From positions 224,506 through 288,505 of the forward strand of contig NZ_FNGM01000001.1 in assembly GCF_900102965.1 (NCBI RefSeq): a DNA stretch of 64,000 bases. The letters run 5' to 3'. The translations under genes were made by a program, and so were the position numbers. Positions 15,532-24,854 of this stretch are shown one piece after another; position 1 is the stretch's first letter, and every line of letters begins with the position of its first letter. The notes below the pieces were generated by a model that had not been told where the DNA came from, did not search any database, and saw nothing but the letters and a program-made list of their open reading frames with translations. The DNA comes from Paenibacillus jilunlii. GTDB taxonomy: Bacteria; Bacillota; Bacilli; Paenibacillales; Paenibacillaceae.

Positions 15532-17262
15532 CTACGCGTGATATTGCGCCTGATACAGGCGGCTGTAGGTACCTCCGGCGTTCACCAGCTCCTCGTGACG
15601 GCCCTCCTCGGAGATGCCGTCTTCATTGACGACAATGATCCGGTCGGCATTTTTGATCGTGGTGAGACGGTGGGCGATAACAAGGGTCGTCCGTCCTACC
15701 GACAGATCCGCCAGCGATTGCTGGATTGCCGCTTCCGTCTCGGTGTCCAGTGCCGAGGTCGCTTCATCCAGAATCAGAATCGGCGGATTCTTCAGGAACA
15801 TCCGGGCGATGGCCAGCCGCTGCTTTTGCCCGCCGGAGAGCTTCACGCCGCGTTCCCCGATCACGGTATCCATACCGTCCGGGAGGCCATTAATCAGGTC
15901 CTCCAGATGGGCGCGTCTGGCCGCCTCCCAGATTTCCGGCAGTCCGGCATCCAGCTTGCCGTAGGCAATGTTCTCGCGGATGGTGCCGGAGAAGAGGAAG
16001 ACATCCTGCTGCACAATCCCGATTTGCTTGCGCAGCGCGTTCAGCTTCATGTCGCGGATGTCGGTTCCATCGATGGAGATTGAACCTCCGGTGACATCAT
16101 AGAAGCGGGGCAGCAGGCTGCAAATGGTCGTTTTTCCGGCCCCTGAAGGCCCTACAAAAGCAATGGTTTCCCCGGCATTTACCCTCAGACTGATGCCATC
16201 CAGCACCGGCCGGCCCGGATCATAGCCGAAGCCGACCTGGTCAAAAACGATATCTCCGCGCAGCGGACCGGCATCCACAGCGCCGGGTTTGTCAGCGATA
16301 TCAGGCTCCGTATCAATGACCTCAAGGTAGCGTTTGAAACCGGCAATCCCTTTCGGATAGCTCTCGATCACGGCGTTGATTTTGTCAATCGGGCGGAAAA
16401 AGATATTGGACAGCAGAATAAAGGCCACGAATTCGCCAATCTCAAGCTCTCCCTGAATGAAGAACCAGGCGCCGCAGATCATCACAACGATCGTAATCAG
16501 ACGGGTCATCATATAGCTGACCGATGAGCTTTTGGCCATCAGCTTGTACGCCATCAGCTTGGTTGAGCGGAACATCTGGTTGTCGACGGCAAAAAGCTGC
16601 TTCTCATGTTCCTCATTGGCAAAAGATTGAACCACACGGATGCCTCCGACATTATCCTCGATCCGGGCATTGAAGCTGCCCACGTTGCCGAAGAGCTGAT
16701 GATAGGTGTTGGTCATGTTGCGGCCGAAGTGGATGATAATCCAAGCCATGAGCGGAACCACAATGAAGGTGATAACCGCCAGCTTGAGATTAATATCGGC
16801 CATCAGGACAAATGCGCCTACAAGCGTCATAACGGCGATGAACACATCCTCCGGCCCATGATGCGCCACCTCGCCGATATCGTTCAGGTCATTTGTGATC
16901 CGGCCGATCAGATGCCCGGTTTTGTTATTGTCAAAAAAACGGAAGGATAATTTCTGGATGTGATCGAACATCTTTTTGCGCATATCCGTTTCGATATTGA
17001 TCCCCAGCATATGGCCCCAGTAGGTGACGATATATTGCATCACTGTATTCAAGGCGTAAATGGCCATCAGCGCGATACAGGCGATCAGAATCAGCGGCCA
17101 GTTCTGACCCGGCAGCAGATCGTCAATGAATTTATTGACCGCCACCGGAAAGGCCAGCTCCAGCAGCCCGGCTCCCACTGCACAGGTGAAGTCGAGAATA
17201 AACAATTTTTTATAAGGACGGTAATAGGAAAAAAAGCGACGCAGCATCTCTTGTTCACTCAT
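15532..17262 (-). CDS. ABC exporter, fused permease and ATPase (YfiC-like)
   Basis: A 576-residue half-transporter that would act as a dimer. Six membrane helices span residues ~20-310. The nucleotide-binding domain follows: Walker A GPSGAGKTT near 370, Q-loop IGIVQQDVFLF, signature LSGGQKQRLAIAR near 475, Walker B ILILDEATSALD and the H-loop VIAHRLTTI. This is the plan of multidrug and lipid exporters such as B. subtilis YfiB/YfiC. It is a lone gene. A Fur-like box lies 25 bases before the start, suggesting iron-dependent control and a possible role in export of an iron-related compound. The ribosome site before the ATG is weak. Confidence 0.88.
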   Translation of the reverse strand: MSEQEMLRRFFSYYRPYKKLFILDFTCAVGAGLLELAFPVAVNKFIDDLLPGQNWPLILIACIALMAIYALNTVMQYIVTYWGHMLGINIETDMRKKMFDHIQKLSFRFFDNNKTGHLIGRITNDLNDIGEVAHHGPEDVFIAVMTLVGAFVLMADINLKLAVITFIVVPLMAWIIIHFGRNMTNTYHQLFGNVGSFNARIEDNVGGIRVVQSFANEEHEKQLFAVDNQMFRSTKLMAYKLMAKSSSVSYMMTRLITIVVMICGAWFFIQGELEIGEFVAFILLSNIFFRPIDKINAVIESYPKGIAGFKRYLEVIDTEPDIADKPGAVDAGPLRGDIVFDQVGFGYDPGRPVLDGISLRVNAGETIAFVGPSGAGKTTICSLLPRFYDVTGGSISIDGTDIRDMKLNALRKQIGIVQQDVFLFSGTIRENIAYGKLDAGLPEIWEAARRAHLEDLINGLPDGMDTVIGERGVKLSGGQKQRLAIARMFLKNPPILILDEATSALDTETEAAIQQSLADLSVGRTTLVIAHRLTTIKNADRIIVVNEDGISEEGRHEELVNAGGTYSRLYQAQYHA

Positions 17263-17286
17263 TTCTGTATGGTTGTGTTACCCTGT

Positions 17287-17301
17287 TGAGAGTCATTCTC
17301 A
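17287..17301 (-). promoter_or_regulatory. Fur-like box upstream of the ABC exporter
   Basis: TGAGAGTCATTCTCA is a 7-1-7 inverted repeat (one mismatch) matching the Fur/PerR-type consensus TGA-AAT-N-ATT-TCA. It lies 25 bases upstream of the exporter start codon. No clear -35/-10 pair could be placed around it. Confidence 0.55.
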
Positions 17302-17461
17302 ATAAGAACCTCATGTTAAGGATACTAAAGAGGGTGGAGGGATTTGTCAACGGAAAAGATAATTATAATGAACAGCGCCAGCGTTTTTTGCCGAAACACC
17401 CAATCCCAATTCACCCTTGCTACATAATTTAAATGTATTCCAGTAAGAAGGAGGAGTAATC

Positions 17462-17563
17462 ATGGGCGAAAATGTTGGAGGGTACGGCGCTTTTACGTCT
17501 ACTGGTGCCATTCTGGTTCTGTTCATCCTGCTCGTAATCATTACTAAATCTCTCTGGGTATAA
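17462..17563 (+). CDS. YjcZ family sporulation peptide
   Basis: A 33-residue peptide: a Gly-rich start (MGENVGGYGAF), then a single hydrophobic helix GAILVLFILLVIITKSLWV. This is the layout of YjcZ-type small proteins made during sporulation and found in spores; the molecular role is unknown. The ATG follows AAGAAGGAGGAG. A CATAATTTA sequence about 40 bases upstream fits the -10 of sporulation sigma factors K or E, although no convincing -35 was found. A strong terminator follows. Confidence 0.75.
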   Translation: MGENVGGYGAFTSTGAILVLFILLVIITKSLWV

Positions 17564-17588
17564 TTGCAATTCCTCTTATATGTTCAAC

Positions 17589-17618
17589 AAGCCAGTCTCC
17601 AAGGACTGGCTTTTTTTT
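17589..17618 (+). terminator. Terminator of the YjcZ-like gene
   Basis: GCCAGTC and GACTGGC form a 7-bp stem with a 6-base loop, followed by eight T residues. Confidence 0.9.
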
Positions 17619-17769
17619 GCTGCATGCAGCGGCCGGCGTCTCTAGAACCTGTGCAGGAATAGCGGCAAAAGAATATAATGAAACAATATGATTATTACAT
17701 AGAAAAGCGCATTCCCCCGGACAAGCCTGTGGTTTGGTTCAGAGAATGTGCTGCAACCGGGAGGAAATT

Positions 17770-18999
17770 ATGAAATCCAAACAACAAACCGCTGCTACAC
17801 TGGAACTGGACAAGGCACGGCCGGACACCGGAGCAACCCGCAGTCTGCTGGTGGTGGGCATTATTTTTGTGGCTGCCGCTCTCCGTGCTCCCTTTACATC
17901 CGTTGGCCCCCTGCTGGGCTTGATCCGCGATGATTTGGGGTTGTCCAACACGCTGGCGGGAGCAATTACGACCTTGCCGCTGCTGGCATTTGCGCTGCTG
18001 TCGCCTTTTGCGCCGCAGCTCGCCCGCCGGTTTGGCACCGCCAATGTTCTTATGCTCGCCCTGCTGGCCTTGTCCATAGGCATTCTGATCCGTTCGGGCT
18101 CAGGCGCGTTTATGCTGTTCGCAGGCACTGCGGTGATCGGGTTATCCATAGCTGTCTGCAATGTGCTGCTGCCGGGACTCATCAAGGGGAAATTTCCAGA
18201 GCGGATTGGACTTATGACGGGTGTGTATACCGTATCCATGAATATCTGTGCCGCTGCCGCCTCAGGCATCAGTGTTCCGCTGGCGCAGCATGCCGGAATC
18301 GGCTGGCGGGGCACATTGGCACTGTGGTTTGCAGTAGCCGCGTTAGCAACAATATTCTGGATTCCGCAGATGCGGAATATGACTAAGGGAAGTACTGGAG
18401 ATCACAAACAATCCTCCATCCGGATCTGGCGATCCCCGCTCGCTTGGCAGGTTACCCTGTTCATGGGCCTGCAATCGCTGCTGTATTACGTGCTGATCGC
18501 CTGGTTTTCCGTGATTTTGAGTGAGCGGGGGATGTCCTCCAGCCATGCAGGCTGGATTCTGTCCCTTATGCAGCTGGCCCAGCTGCCGTTTACCTTTTTC
18601 GTGCCGCTCTGGGCAGGCCGGATGAAAAACCAGCGCAGCCTGGTGATCATAACATTCATTCTGTTCATGATGGGTATTCTCGGTGTCTGGCTGGGCAGCA
18701 CTGCCTGGATGGCTGTTTGGGCGATTGGTATCGGAATCGCCGGAGGGTTTGCCTTCGGTCTTGCAATGATGTTTTTCAGTCTGAGGACCCGCAGCACACA
18801 GGAAGCCAGCGAGCTGTCCGGCATGGCCCAATCTGTCGGGTATCTGCTGGCGGCAATGGGGCCCGCACTATTCGGGCTGCTGCATGATGTGACCCATAGC
18901 TGGAACGTTCCGCTGGCGTTACTGGTTGTGGCGAGTATCTTGCTGTTCGTGGCAGGGCTTGGTGCGGGCAGCAGCCGGTTCGTAGGCGACCGCAATTAA
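17770..18999 (+). CDS. MFS transporter, CynX/NimT family
   Basis: A 409-residue major facilitator with about 12 membrane helices. Its wording is typical of CynX/NimT proteins (AALRAPFTSVGPLLGLIRDD and LLPGLIKGKFPERIGLMTG), which transport cyanate, nitroimidazoles or related small molecules. Substrate here is unknown. ATG 17770 behind GGGAGGAAAT is preferred to the GTG at 17734, which has no ribosome site. It stands alone and runs towards the methyltransferase. Confidence 0.85.
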   Translation: MKSKQQTAATLELDKARPDTGATRSLLVVGIIFVAAALRAPFTSVGPLLGLIRDDLGLSNTLAGAITTLPLLAFALLSPFAPQLARRFGTANVLMLALLALSIGILIRSGSGAFMLFAGTAVIGLSIAVCNVLLPGLIKGKFPERIGLMTGVYTVSMNICAAAASGISVPLAQHAGIGWRGTLALWFAVAALATIFWIPQMRNMTKGSTGDHKQSSIRIWRSPLAWQVTLFMGLQSLLYYVLIAWFSVILSERGMSSSHAGWILSLMQLAQLPFTFFVPLWAGRMKNQRSLVIITFILFMMGILGVWLGSTAWMAVWAIGIGIAGGFAFGLAMMFFSLRTRSTQEASELSGMAQSVGYLLAAMGPALFGLLHDVTHSWNVPLALLVVASILLFVAGLGAGSSRFVGDRN

Positions 19000-19033
19000 G
19001 GCAGATGGAGCCGCTTCCGCCTGGATGCGTGAA

Positions 19034-19795
19034 TCAGGAATTTTTCTTGGCGGCCACACGGATTCGCCTGTAGTCCATAACCCATTGATCGCCCTGGAAT
19101 AACTGCGGCTTCAGTTCCTGTTCGAGAAAAGCGAGAACTTCCGTGCGCTGATCAGGGGGCAATACGCTCAGAATTCCGTCTGCGAAGGTATTCAGCCAGC
19201 GCACCAACCCTTGCGCTCCGCCTTGAAGCGGAGTAGGGCGGTCGAAGCAAAGGGCCAGACCGACTGTGAAGCCGTTCTGCTCCAGCAAGGCAGCGTACTC
19301 TCCGATGCTGGGGAAATACCAGGGCAGCTCCAGCTTGCCGCTGAACCCGATAGCCTCGAAGGCGCGCGGCAGCCCGGCTGTAACAGAGGCGATGTTGCCC
19401 TGCCCGCCGAATTCGGCGATGAGGCGGCCTCCGGGACGCAGGCTGGCGGCCATGCTGGACACAGCCCCCTCTGCATCCCGCAGCCAATGGAGTGCGGCAT
19501 TGCTGAATATGGCGTCCGCAGCAAGCTCCGAGCGGTAGGCCTGGCCGTCGGCGAGCACGAACTCCAGCTGCGGATGTTTGCTGCGTGCGGCGGCAATCAT
19601 ATCCGGCGATGCATCGATTCCGGTGACAAAGGCACCATACCCGGCAATGGCCGCAGCCAAATCTCCGGTGCCGCAGCCCCAATCGATAATCCTCTCGCCG
19701 GGCTGGGGCTGCAGCAGTTCAATCAGCGGCTCTCCAAAGCGGGAAACAAAAGCCATATCCTTATCATAAGTTCCGGTATTCCACTGCTGGTTCAT
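19034..19795 (-). CDS. Class I SAM-dependent methyltransferase (trans-aconitate methyltransferase-like)
   Basis: A 253-residue cytosolic methyltransferase. SAM-binding motif I is RIIDWGCGTGDLAAA (residues ~36-50). The acidic residue closing the adenosine site is in GIDASPDMIAAAR. ALHWLRDAEGAVSSMAASLR, RPGGRLIAEFGG and QGDQWVMDYRRIRV match trans-aconitate 2-methyltransferase-type enzymes. The actual acceptor is not determinable. The frame extends upstream, but ATG 19795 is directly behind GAAAGGAGC. A 103-bp spacer separates it from the upstream MFS gene, which is on the same strand. Confidence 0.85.
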   Translation of the reverse strand: MNQQWNTGTYDKDMAFVSRFGEPLIELLQPQPGERIIDWGCGTGDLAAAIAGYGAFVTGIDASPDMIAAARSKHPQLEFVLADGQAYRSELAADAIFSNAALHWLRDAEGAVSSMAASLRPGGRLIAEFGGQGNIASVTAGLPRAFEAIGFSGKLELPWYFPSIGEYAALLEQNGFTVGLALCFDRPTPLQGGAQGLVRWLNTFADGILSVLPPDQRTEVLAFLEQELKPQLFQGDQWVMDYRRIRVAAKKNS

Positions 19796-19898
19796 TAGAA
19801 TGCTCCTTTCGGATGAAGCAGGAATTACTACTGTTGTATCATAGCGTGCACTTATAAGTGAAATATATAAATCGTATAAAAGTAATTGGTATAGCCTA

Positions 19899-21113
19899 TC
19901 ACAACCTGCGGATGGGTGAGACAACAGCAATGCCTGCCTCTATTAGCTTTGCGCCAGCGGCCAAAAGGAAAACAGAAGCCGCCGGAAGTGCGCCGCTCAT
20001 CCAGCCTCCAAGCAAGGCTCCGGCGGGAATGGCAGTGCGGGTCAGCACTCTGGAGAAGCTTAAGACTCTGCCCAGCATTGCGGGCGGAACCTTTTCCTGA
20101 CGGATGGAAGCGGACAAAACGGACCAGGCTGTATTGCAGCCGGATACCAGAGCGAACCCAATCCCCGGAGCCAGCCAGGTATGTCCCCAGGCAACCAGCA
20201 TGAATCCGCAGGTCCCAATTAGCAGCAGGATTGGAATCAGCCGGCCCCGCCGGAAATGCCGGTCCAGCACGATGACCCCCAGACTGCCGGCTACACCTCC
20301 GGCGGCGAGCATTGTGTACGTTAAGCCGATCTGGCCGGTTGGCAGATGCAGTGTCGTAATAAGATAGTAGGTAAGTGTGGCATAGGCCGCGCTATAACCG
20401 AAATTGCCGATCGACGCCTGTACAGAGAGAGACAACTGCACCGGACTGCGAATCAGCCAGCGGAAGCCCTGAGCAATGTCTGCAAAAACGCTGCTGGGCG
20501 CCATATCTTTTAACGGCTCATAAGGCAGCTTGTACAGCACATACAGAATCGCAGCAAAAGAGGCCACGTCCAGCCACAGGATAGAAGAAATGGTCAGTAC
20601 GGAAACCAAGCCTCCGGCAATCGCCGGCCCGAGCATATCCGCGAGCTGACCGGCAGTCTGCACTCCGGCATTGGCACGGGTCAGCTCTTTTCCTGAAAAA
20701 GACGGAATAATGGTAAATATTGCTATATCATAGGCTGTGGACAATAAGGATAAGAGCAAAGCGATCACATACAGGCACCATAGGGCTAACAGGCCATAAT
20801 ATTCCAGAATGGGAATTAGCGCTATAAGGACCATTCTAGCCGAATCGGTTGCCAGCATCAGCCGCCTGCGGTTGAAACGGTCGAGAATGACGCCTGCAAA
20901 CGGGGCAAAGAGGATCACGGGCAGCACACTCACCGCGAACAGGGAGCTCATGACAAGCACAGACCCCGTCAGTCTGTAGGAAAGCAAGGGGAGACAGAAG
21001 GTATAAAGCGCGTCTCCAATTCTGGAGATGAAATATCCGCCCAGAAATGAGCCCAGAGATCGTTTTTTTTGTGTTGGTACAGCTGACTGGAACTGTTCAG
21101 TGTTAGGGTTCAT
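19899..21113 (-). CDS. MFS transporter (MFS_3-type exporter)
   Basis: A 404-residue transporter with ~12 membrane helices. FAGVILDRFNRRRLMLATDS is the typical loop 2-3 motif of MFS_3 exporters, a group that includes macrolide and enterobactin exporters. Substrate is unknown. Its start overlaps the stop of the LysE gene by four bases (ATGA), so it is the last gene of an Lrp-LysE-MFS operon and may export an amino-acid-like compound. Confidence 0.85.
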   Translation of the reverse strand: MNPNTEQFQSAVPTQKKRSLGSFLGGYFISRIGDALYTFCLPLLSYRLTGSVLVMSSLFAVSVLPVILFAPFAGVILDRFNRRRLMLATDSARMVLIALIPILEYYGLLALWCLYVIALLLSLLSTAYDIAIFTIIPSFSGKELTRANAGVQTAGQLADMLGPAIAGGLVSVLTISSILWLDVASFAAILYVLYKLPYEPLKDMAPSSVFADIAQGFRWLIRSPVQLSLSVQASIGNFGYSAAYATLTYYLITTLHLPTGQIGLTYTMLAAGGVAGSLGVIVLDRHFRRGRLIPILLLIGTCGFMLVAWGHTWLAPGIGFALVSGCNTAWSVLSASIRQEKVPPAMLGRVLSFSRVLTRTAIPAGALLGGWMSGALPAASVFLLAAGAKLIEAGIAVVSPIRRL

Positions 21114-21733
21114 TTCGTACCTCCCATCCCGTTAAGCGCGGCGAGGATGCCGTACAAGCTGAACAACATCAAGGTGACTGCTGAAGAGAGGTTCAGCCAG
21201 CGGGTGAAGGACGCCGGAAGTTTACCGCTGATCCATTTGAGTATGGAGGTGAACAGCAGCCACCAGCAGACTGAGCCGGCTGCGATTCCCGCTGGCAGAA
21301 ACCAGGAGCTCCCGACGGCAGTTCCAAGCGAAGCCGAGAGCGCCGCAAAGCTCAGAATGGTGGCCGGATTCGCCAAGGTCAGCACAAAAGATGACAACAG
21401 ACAATAGGGGATGCCGCTGCGGCTGGTTTCCGGCTTGGAGCTGGACTCAACCGGTTGCAGGCTTCTTGCACCCAAAAGCCCAAGCACCAGGCTGCCGGAC
21501 AACCGGAGCGGCACGGCATAGGCAGAAGTGAAATCATTCACAATATTAAAGCTGGAAACGGTAACCAGGGCATATCCGGCATCGGCCAGAGCAATTCCGA
21601 AACCGGTGGCTAAGCCTGCCCAGAAGCCCTGCTGCAGGGTCCGGTTCATGCAGAGCAGAGACATGGGGCCGACAGGAGCGGCTACGGCGAAGCCAAAGCC
21701 GATGCCGCTGAGAAGGGGAGCCCAGAAGATCAT
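21110..21733 (-). CDS. LysE family amino-acid exporter
   Basis: A 207-residue inner-membrane exporter with six predicted helices. The N-terminal AAPVGPMSLLCMNRTL and TLANPATILSFAALSA are the signature segments of the LysE/RhtB family. These proteins export basic or neutral amino acids driven by proton motive force. It is coupled by 4-bp overlaps both to the upstream Lrp-type regulator and to the downstream MFS gene. Confidence 0.9.
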   Translation of the reverse strand: MIFWAPLLSGIGFGFAVAAPVGPMSLLCMNRTLQQGFWAGLATGFGIALADAGYALVTVSSFNIVNDFTSAYAVPLRLSGSLVLGLLGARSLQPVESSSKPETSRSGIPYCLLSSFVLTLANPATILSFAALSASLGTAVGSSWFLPAGIAAGSVCWWLLFTSILKWISGKLPASFTRWLNLSSAVTLMLFSLYGILAALNGMGGTK

Positions 21734-22197
21734 GGAGCTTGTTCCGAAGGGGGCAGCGGGACATTCGGGGTTTCTTTGACCGTTCCCAAGATAATGGTTG
21801 TACGGGTGCGGACAATGCCAGGCAGGCTTTTCAGCTCCTCGCTGATGATCCGGTCGAGATCACGGGTCCCCCGGCAGCGCACCTTCAGCACATAATCGTC
21901 ATCCCCGGCCGTATGATGGCATTCCTGAATCTCCGGCAGCTTCTGCACCAGTTCCAAAAAAGCCTGCCGGTGCGCCGGACGCTCCAGCGAGACCGCAATC
22001 AGCGCTCCCAGCCCGTAGCCGGCAGATTCAGCATCGATCAGCGCGGTGTATCCCTTAATCAGGCCTTGTTCCTCCAGCTTCCGCACTCTGTCTGCTGCCG
22101 CCGGTGAGGAGAGGCCAAGCAGTCCGGCCAGCTCAGCCCAGGTGATCCTTCCATTGTCCATTACAGCCCTGATGATTTTGTAATCAATGGCATCCAC
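21730..22197 (-). CDS. Lrp/AsnC family regulator
   Basis: A 155-residue feast/famine regulator: an N-terminal helix-turn-helix (WAELAGLLGLSSPAAADRVR, residues ~18-37) and a C-terminal RAM ligand-binding domain (HHTAGDDDYVLKVRCRG). Amino acids are the usual effectors. The most upstream in-frame TTG (22206) touches the AGAAAGG site, so GTG 22197, nine bases from it, is chosen. It heads the operon with the LysE and MFS exporters, a common arrangement in which Lrp induces export when the amino acid accumulates. Confidence 0.9.
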   Translation of the reverse strand: MDAIDYKIIRAVMDNGRITWAELAGLLGLSSPAAADRVRKLEEQGLIKGYTALIDAESAGYGLGALIAVSLERPAHRQAFLELVQKLPEIQECHHTAGDDDYVLKVRCRGTRDLDRIISEELKSLPGIVRTRTTIILGTVKETPNVPLPPSEQAP

Positions 22198-22232
22198 AGC
22201 ACTCAACCTTTCTTTATTATGTATATATCACA

Positions 22233-22275
22233 ATTTATCTTATATAATTAATTTAATCAAGATATTTATCTTATA
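22233..22275 (-). promoter_or_regulatory. Candidate Lrp operator (two direct repeats)
   Basis: ATTTATCTTATA occurs at 22233-22244 and again at 22264-22275, exactly 31 bp (about three helical turns) apart in the AT-rich spacer before the Lrp gene. That phasing suits the multimeric wrapping of Lrp-type proteins. Confidence 0.45.
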
Positions 22276-22352
22276 ATAAATGGTGTAATCCGCAGTTTGC
22301 TTTGGTCTTGAAAGAAGATCGTTATGGCTGTCTAAGCTGCAATTAAAATCTC

Positions 22353-22381
22353 TTGCATTTTATTCGAAAAAAGAGTATAGT
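22353..22381 (+). promoter_or_regulatory. Promoter of tRNA-Leu
   Basis: TTGCAT (22353-22358) and TATAGT (22376-22381) are spaced by 17 bases, 38 bases before the tRNA 5' end. Confidence 0.75.
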
Positions 22382-22419
22382 CTTACTTACAGCGATTAAA
22401 ACGCTGAACTGTATAATAT

Positions 22420-22503
22420 GCGGTCATGGCGGAATTGGCAGACGCGCTGGCTTCAGGTGCCAGTGGTAGCAATATCGTGGAGGTTCGAGTCCTCTTGACC
22501 GCA
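22420..22503 (+). tRNA. tRNA-Leu (anticodon CAG)
   Basis: An 84-nt type II tRNA. The acceptor stem GCGGTCA/TGACCGC closes with discriminator A at 22503. The anticodon stem CTGGC/GCCAG carries loop TTCAGGT, with anticodon CAG at 22454-22456 reading CUG codons. A long variable arm and the GGTTCGAGTCC T-loop are present. The 3' CCA is not encoded. Confidence 0.97.
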
Positions 22504-22512
22504 TCTCACAAA

Positions 22513-22568
22513 AACCGTTCCTTTGGTGAAATGGAGTACCATCCATTAACCAAGGGAACGGTTTTTTT
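22513..22568 (+). terminator. Terminator of tRNA-Leu
   Basis: AACCGTTCCTTTGGT pairs with ACCAAGGGAACGGTT (small mismatch) and is followed by seven T residues. Confidence 0.9.
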
Positions 22569-22870
22569 AATATTTAGCAAACTATATAATGCAAAAGGAT
22601 GTGGATTGTTGTGGCACTTGGAAGCTTCAGAAGAATCATGCGATGCGGTAGCGCCCAGGTCCATCTGTTGGATGAAGCGGACAGAGAAGACGCTGATTGG
22701 TGAAAAATACGATTTTCCCGGCTGATTCAGACTGCACGATGTACAACAATGTGAACCCTAACCACACCCAATGGGCGATAATCCTGCATATTGTACATCG
22801 CCCGGGCGTAAATTCCACGTTTTCATTCACCTGCCAAGGTGAATTGGTGCTACATTCGGCCTCCAAATGG
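22569..22870. other. Intergenic spacer with two inverted repeats
   Basis: No gene is supported. CGATGTACAA (22737-22746) is mirrored by TTGTACATCG (22791-22800) 44 bases later, and ATTCACC/GGTGAAT forms a small hairpin at 22825-22843 close to the 3' end of the minus-strand hydrolase. The latter may contribute to its termination, but it lacks a T-tract. Confidence 0.4.
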
Positions 22871-24775
22871 TTAAGAAAAATGAACAGAGAGCATATTCCA
22901 ATAGTACAAAAAGAAAGTATAGCCCAAGCTCATGACTACCAGCAGGTAACGTCCGTATCGGACCATCCGCTTTTCATCCGTATTCTGCTGCTGCCTTACA
23001 GTCTTAATGCCCAGGTGGATTGCCGCAGCGGCAGCAAGAAAAGGCAGAGACGAGAATCCCCAGGCATACCATGCCGGATAGCCGAAGAGAACCTGCGAGT
23101 TGCCGTACAGGAGCTGGCCGATCAGGAAAACTGTAAAAACGGACGCGATAAATGCCACATGGCCCGGTCTGTTTGGCTTTATACGCCGGATGAACCGCAG
23201 TATGCTTCGAATCAGCCCAATGAGAACCATAACGGGCCACGCCAATCCAATACCGGCATAAATGGCCAGAAGAGTAGAAGGCTGCTGTAAGAACGCAGGT
23301 TTCTCCTTTATAGTTACCCCCTGGATAAAGGTTAGCTTCCAGACGCCCTCTTGCTGGTGGAACGAGATGAACTCCCCGCTCTCTTTGTCCCGGAACAATC
23401 CTTCCCGAACAGGAATATAGGTTTTAGACTCCTCCGATCCCGTTCCCTCCGGAAAGACCCCTGTAATCCGCAGCGTTTCCCCTGCATTTTGCACATCAAA
23501 GTTTTTCCCGCCCAGCCATCTGAACCATTTGCCCCAGCCATGCTGCGGCCCCAGACCCATGGTATAGGTACGCGCATATTGCTCTAAGTCAGGAGAGGAA
23601 GGGGGAGCTACTGCCGGCTCCTGAATCAGTGGTTCAGGCAGGAGGCGCACAATAGCATCTGTCACTTGATCGCGCAGCGGCTTTCCGGGTGATTGGGCAT
23701 TGCTCACAACTAATATGCCAAGTTTATGCTCAGGAATCAGCTGCATTTTGGCAGCGAAGCCGTCGATGTCTCCTGTGTGGGACAGGGTGAGAATCCCGTT
23801 GTCCGTACGATTCCGGAACAAGCCATAACCTACGCCTTCCACACCCGGATGCTCTGTAAACTGCCGGGCCTGCATTTCTTCTACGGTAGTTTGTTTAAGG
23901 ATATGCTGTCCATGATAGCTGCCTTCATTCAACAAAGCGATCATGTAGTGAGCCAATTCATCAGGTATCACACTGAGGGCGCCTGCCCCCGGCAGATTCG
24001 GGTAAGAATAGGGGATTTCCTGAAAGCTTCCCTCCTGATATTGATAGGATTTAGCCATGTCCGGGTCGCTTTCCTGATGAGCCAGGCTGGCACTCGGCAT
24101 TTGCAGGGGCCCGAACAGATTGTGCTGCATGTAAGCCTCCAGCGTACTTCCCGTTACTTGTTCAACGAGGAAGCCGGCAAGGCCTGCTCCGGGATTGCTG
24201 TAAGCATATTCTGTCCCCGGCTCGCGAACGGGGGGCTGCGTGTCCAGATACTGCCGCAGGAATGTCTCCGCAGGCACAGCCTTGCCGGCAGATGGCGCCG
24301 CCAGGTGGTAGACACCTTCATCCAACCCGGCCGTATGCGTCAGCAGGTGATGCAGGGTAATGGGAAGGCCGTGGTATAGGGGGACCTTGAAGTTTGTCAA
24401 ATAAGTGTTAATATCCTGGTCCATCGCTACCTTCCCTTGCTCCTTCAATTGCATGACCGCTGCTGCAGTCATGGACTTGGTGAGCGATCCGACCCGCATT
24501 ACGGTATGTCCGGGATCGACAGGAAGCTGTTTCCCGACATCGGCATAGCCGTATCCCTTGCTGAATACAATGCGTTCCCCCTCTGTTACCACAACAGCCG
24601 TGCCCGGAATGTGATCTTCCTCCATGATTTTATTAAGGAGAGGGGTCAGGGTTTCCTCAAGCCGTTCCTGCGTAAGGGCGTCATCCGTGCCGGCTGCTTG
24701 AGCTGCAGAGACAGTCCCGAAAGTGCCCATCCATAAAATAACAGAAACGATTAAAACAGATTTCAACTTCATCAT
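22871..24775 (-). CDS. Membrane-anchored serine hydrolase, beta-lactamase/PBP fold
   Basis: A 634-residue protein with a signal peptide (~residues 1-28), an exported class C-type catalytic domain and four to five C-terminal membrane helices (from ~residue 500). Catalytic motifs are S-L-T-K at 97-100, Y-S-N (EYAYSNPG) and H-T-G (LSHTGDIDG). Similar proteins act on D-Ala peptides or are PbpE/FmtA-like envelope enzymes. ATG 24775 behind GGAGG is the start. It is divergent from a VanR-type two-component system, which probably controls it in response to cell-envelope conditions. Confidence 0.85.
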   Translation of the reverse strand: MMKLKSVLIVSVILWMGTFGTVSAAQAAGTDDALTQERLEETLTPLLNKIMEEDHIPGTAVVVTEGERIVFSKGYGYADVGKQLPVDPGHTVMRVGSLTKSMTAAAVMQLKEQGKVAMDQDINTYLTNFKVPLYHGLPITLHHLLTHTAGLDEGVYHLAAPSAGKAVPAETFLRQYLDTQPPVREPGTEYAYSNPGAGLAGFLVEQVTGSTLEAYMQHNLFGPLQMPSASLAHQESDPDMAKSYQYQEGSFQEIPYSYPNLPGAGALSVIPDELAHYMIALLNEGSYHGQHILKQTTVEEMQARQFTEHPGVEGVGYGLFRNRTDNGILTLSHTGDIDGFAAKMQLIPEHKLGILVVSNAQSPGKPLRDQVTDAIVRLLPEPLIQEPAVAPPSSPDLEQYARTYTMGLGPQHGWGKWFRWLGGKNFDVQNAGETLRITGVFPEGTGSEESKTYIPVREGLFRDKESGEFISFHQQEGVWKLTFIQGVTIKEKPAFLQQPSTLLAIYAGIGLAWPVMVLIGLIRSILRFIRRIKPNRPGHVAFIASVFTVFLIGQLLYGNSQVLFGYPAWYAWGFSSLPFLAAAAAIHLGIKTVRQQQNTDEKRMVRYGRYLLVVMSLGYTFFLYYWNMLSVHFS

Positions 24776-24854
24776 CAGAACCTCCAAAACTAATGCTGTG
24801 TAAATCTTCTGTGATTAGCATAAGGGAGAATTCTTTCACAGCTATGTCGCCAAT

